Shown in pieces: positions 34,282 to 34,330 of a stretch of DNA of 34,330 bases. Under the pieces are notes generated by a model that was not told the DNA's origin, did not search any database, and saw only the letters and a list, made by a program, of their open reading frames with translations. Each line of letters begins with the position of its first letter. Position 1 is the stretch's first letter. The position numbers and the translations under genes are program-made. Source of the stretch: Crocosphaera sp. (GTDB lineage: Bacteria; Cyanobacteriota; Cyanobacteriia; Cyanobacteriales; Microcystaceae); the NCBI GenBank assembly GCA_030065205.1, contig JASJDN010000066.1, forward strand, positions 1-34,330, given 5' to 3'.

Positions 34282-34330
34282 AGACGAGAAACAAAATTAA
34301 TCTTTTTCTCCCTCTGCTCCCCCTGCTCCC

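Overview
The window looks like chromosome from a unicellular, AT-rich cyanobacterium of the Cyanothece/Crocosphaera/Rippkaea type. The evidence is nine copies of the cyanobacterial HIP1 octamer GCGATCGC, a PAP/fibrillin-family (plastid-lipid-associated) protein, a pentapeptide-repeat protein, a receiver-first hybrid histidine kinase and short G-rich tandem repeats. The genus is an inference; no rRNA or other marker fixes it.

Left part (1-11.3 kb), almost all on the minus strand. A tnpB-only IS200/IS605-type element runs off the left edge. Then come gyrA with a perfect 28-bp palindrome after its stop, a TspO/MBR membrane protein overlapping a secreted pentapeptide-repeat protein, a ManC-type cupin coupled to a hybrid histidine kinase, a decayed gene region, mutS with a G-rich 8-nt tandem repeat just upstream, a 69-aa conserved protein and a PAP/fibrillin-like protein.

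Central part (11.5-31.0 kb). Twelve co-directional minus-strand genes, separated by 3-108 bp, form what looks like one glycan assembly and methylation operon. It encodes GT2, GT4 and GT13-like glycosyltransferases, two polytopic membrane proteins that resemble GT-C enzymes, and eight SAM-methyltransferase domains. Four of the methyltransferase domains are fused to glycosyltransferase domains and four stand alone. Four proteins of different architecture carry the same short module, a coiled coil followed by SKFWKLR-xx-W-aromatic/aliphatic-basic-x-K. One protein carries a GT domain in which all three acidic active-site positions kept by its paralogue are lost. No sugar-nucleotide synthesis gene, flippase or ABC exporter lies in the window, so those functions must be elsewhere. 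The likely product is a heavily O-methylated surface or secreted glycan (inference). A divergent gene at 31.2 kb encodes a membrane-anchored SGNH-like protein that could modify the glycan outside the cytoplasm.

Right part (32.3-34.3 kb). folD, an exported OB-fold protein and a Nudix hydrolase are tightly packed with overlapping ends. A G-rich 18-nt direct repeat follows, and the same sequence occurs inverted upstream of mutS.
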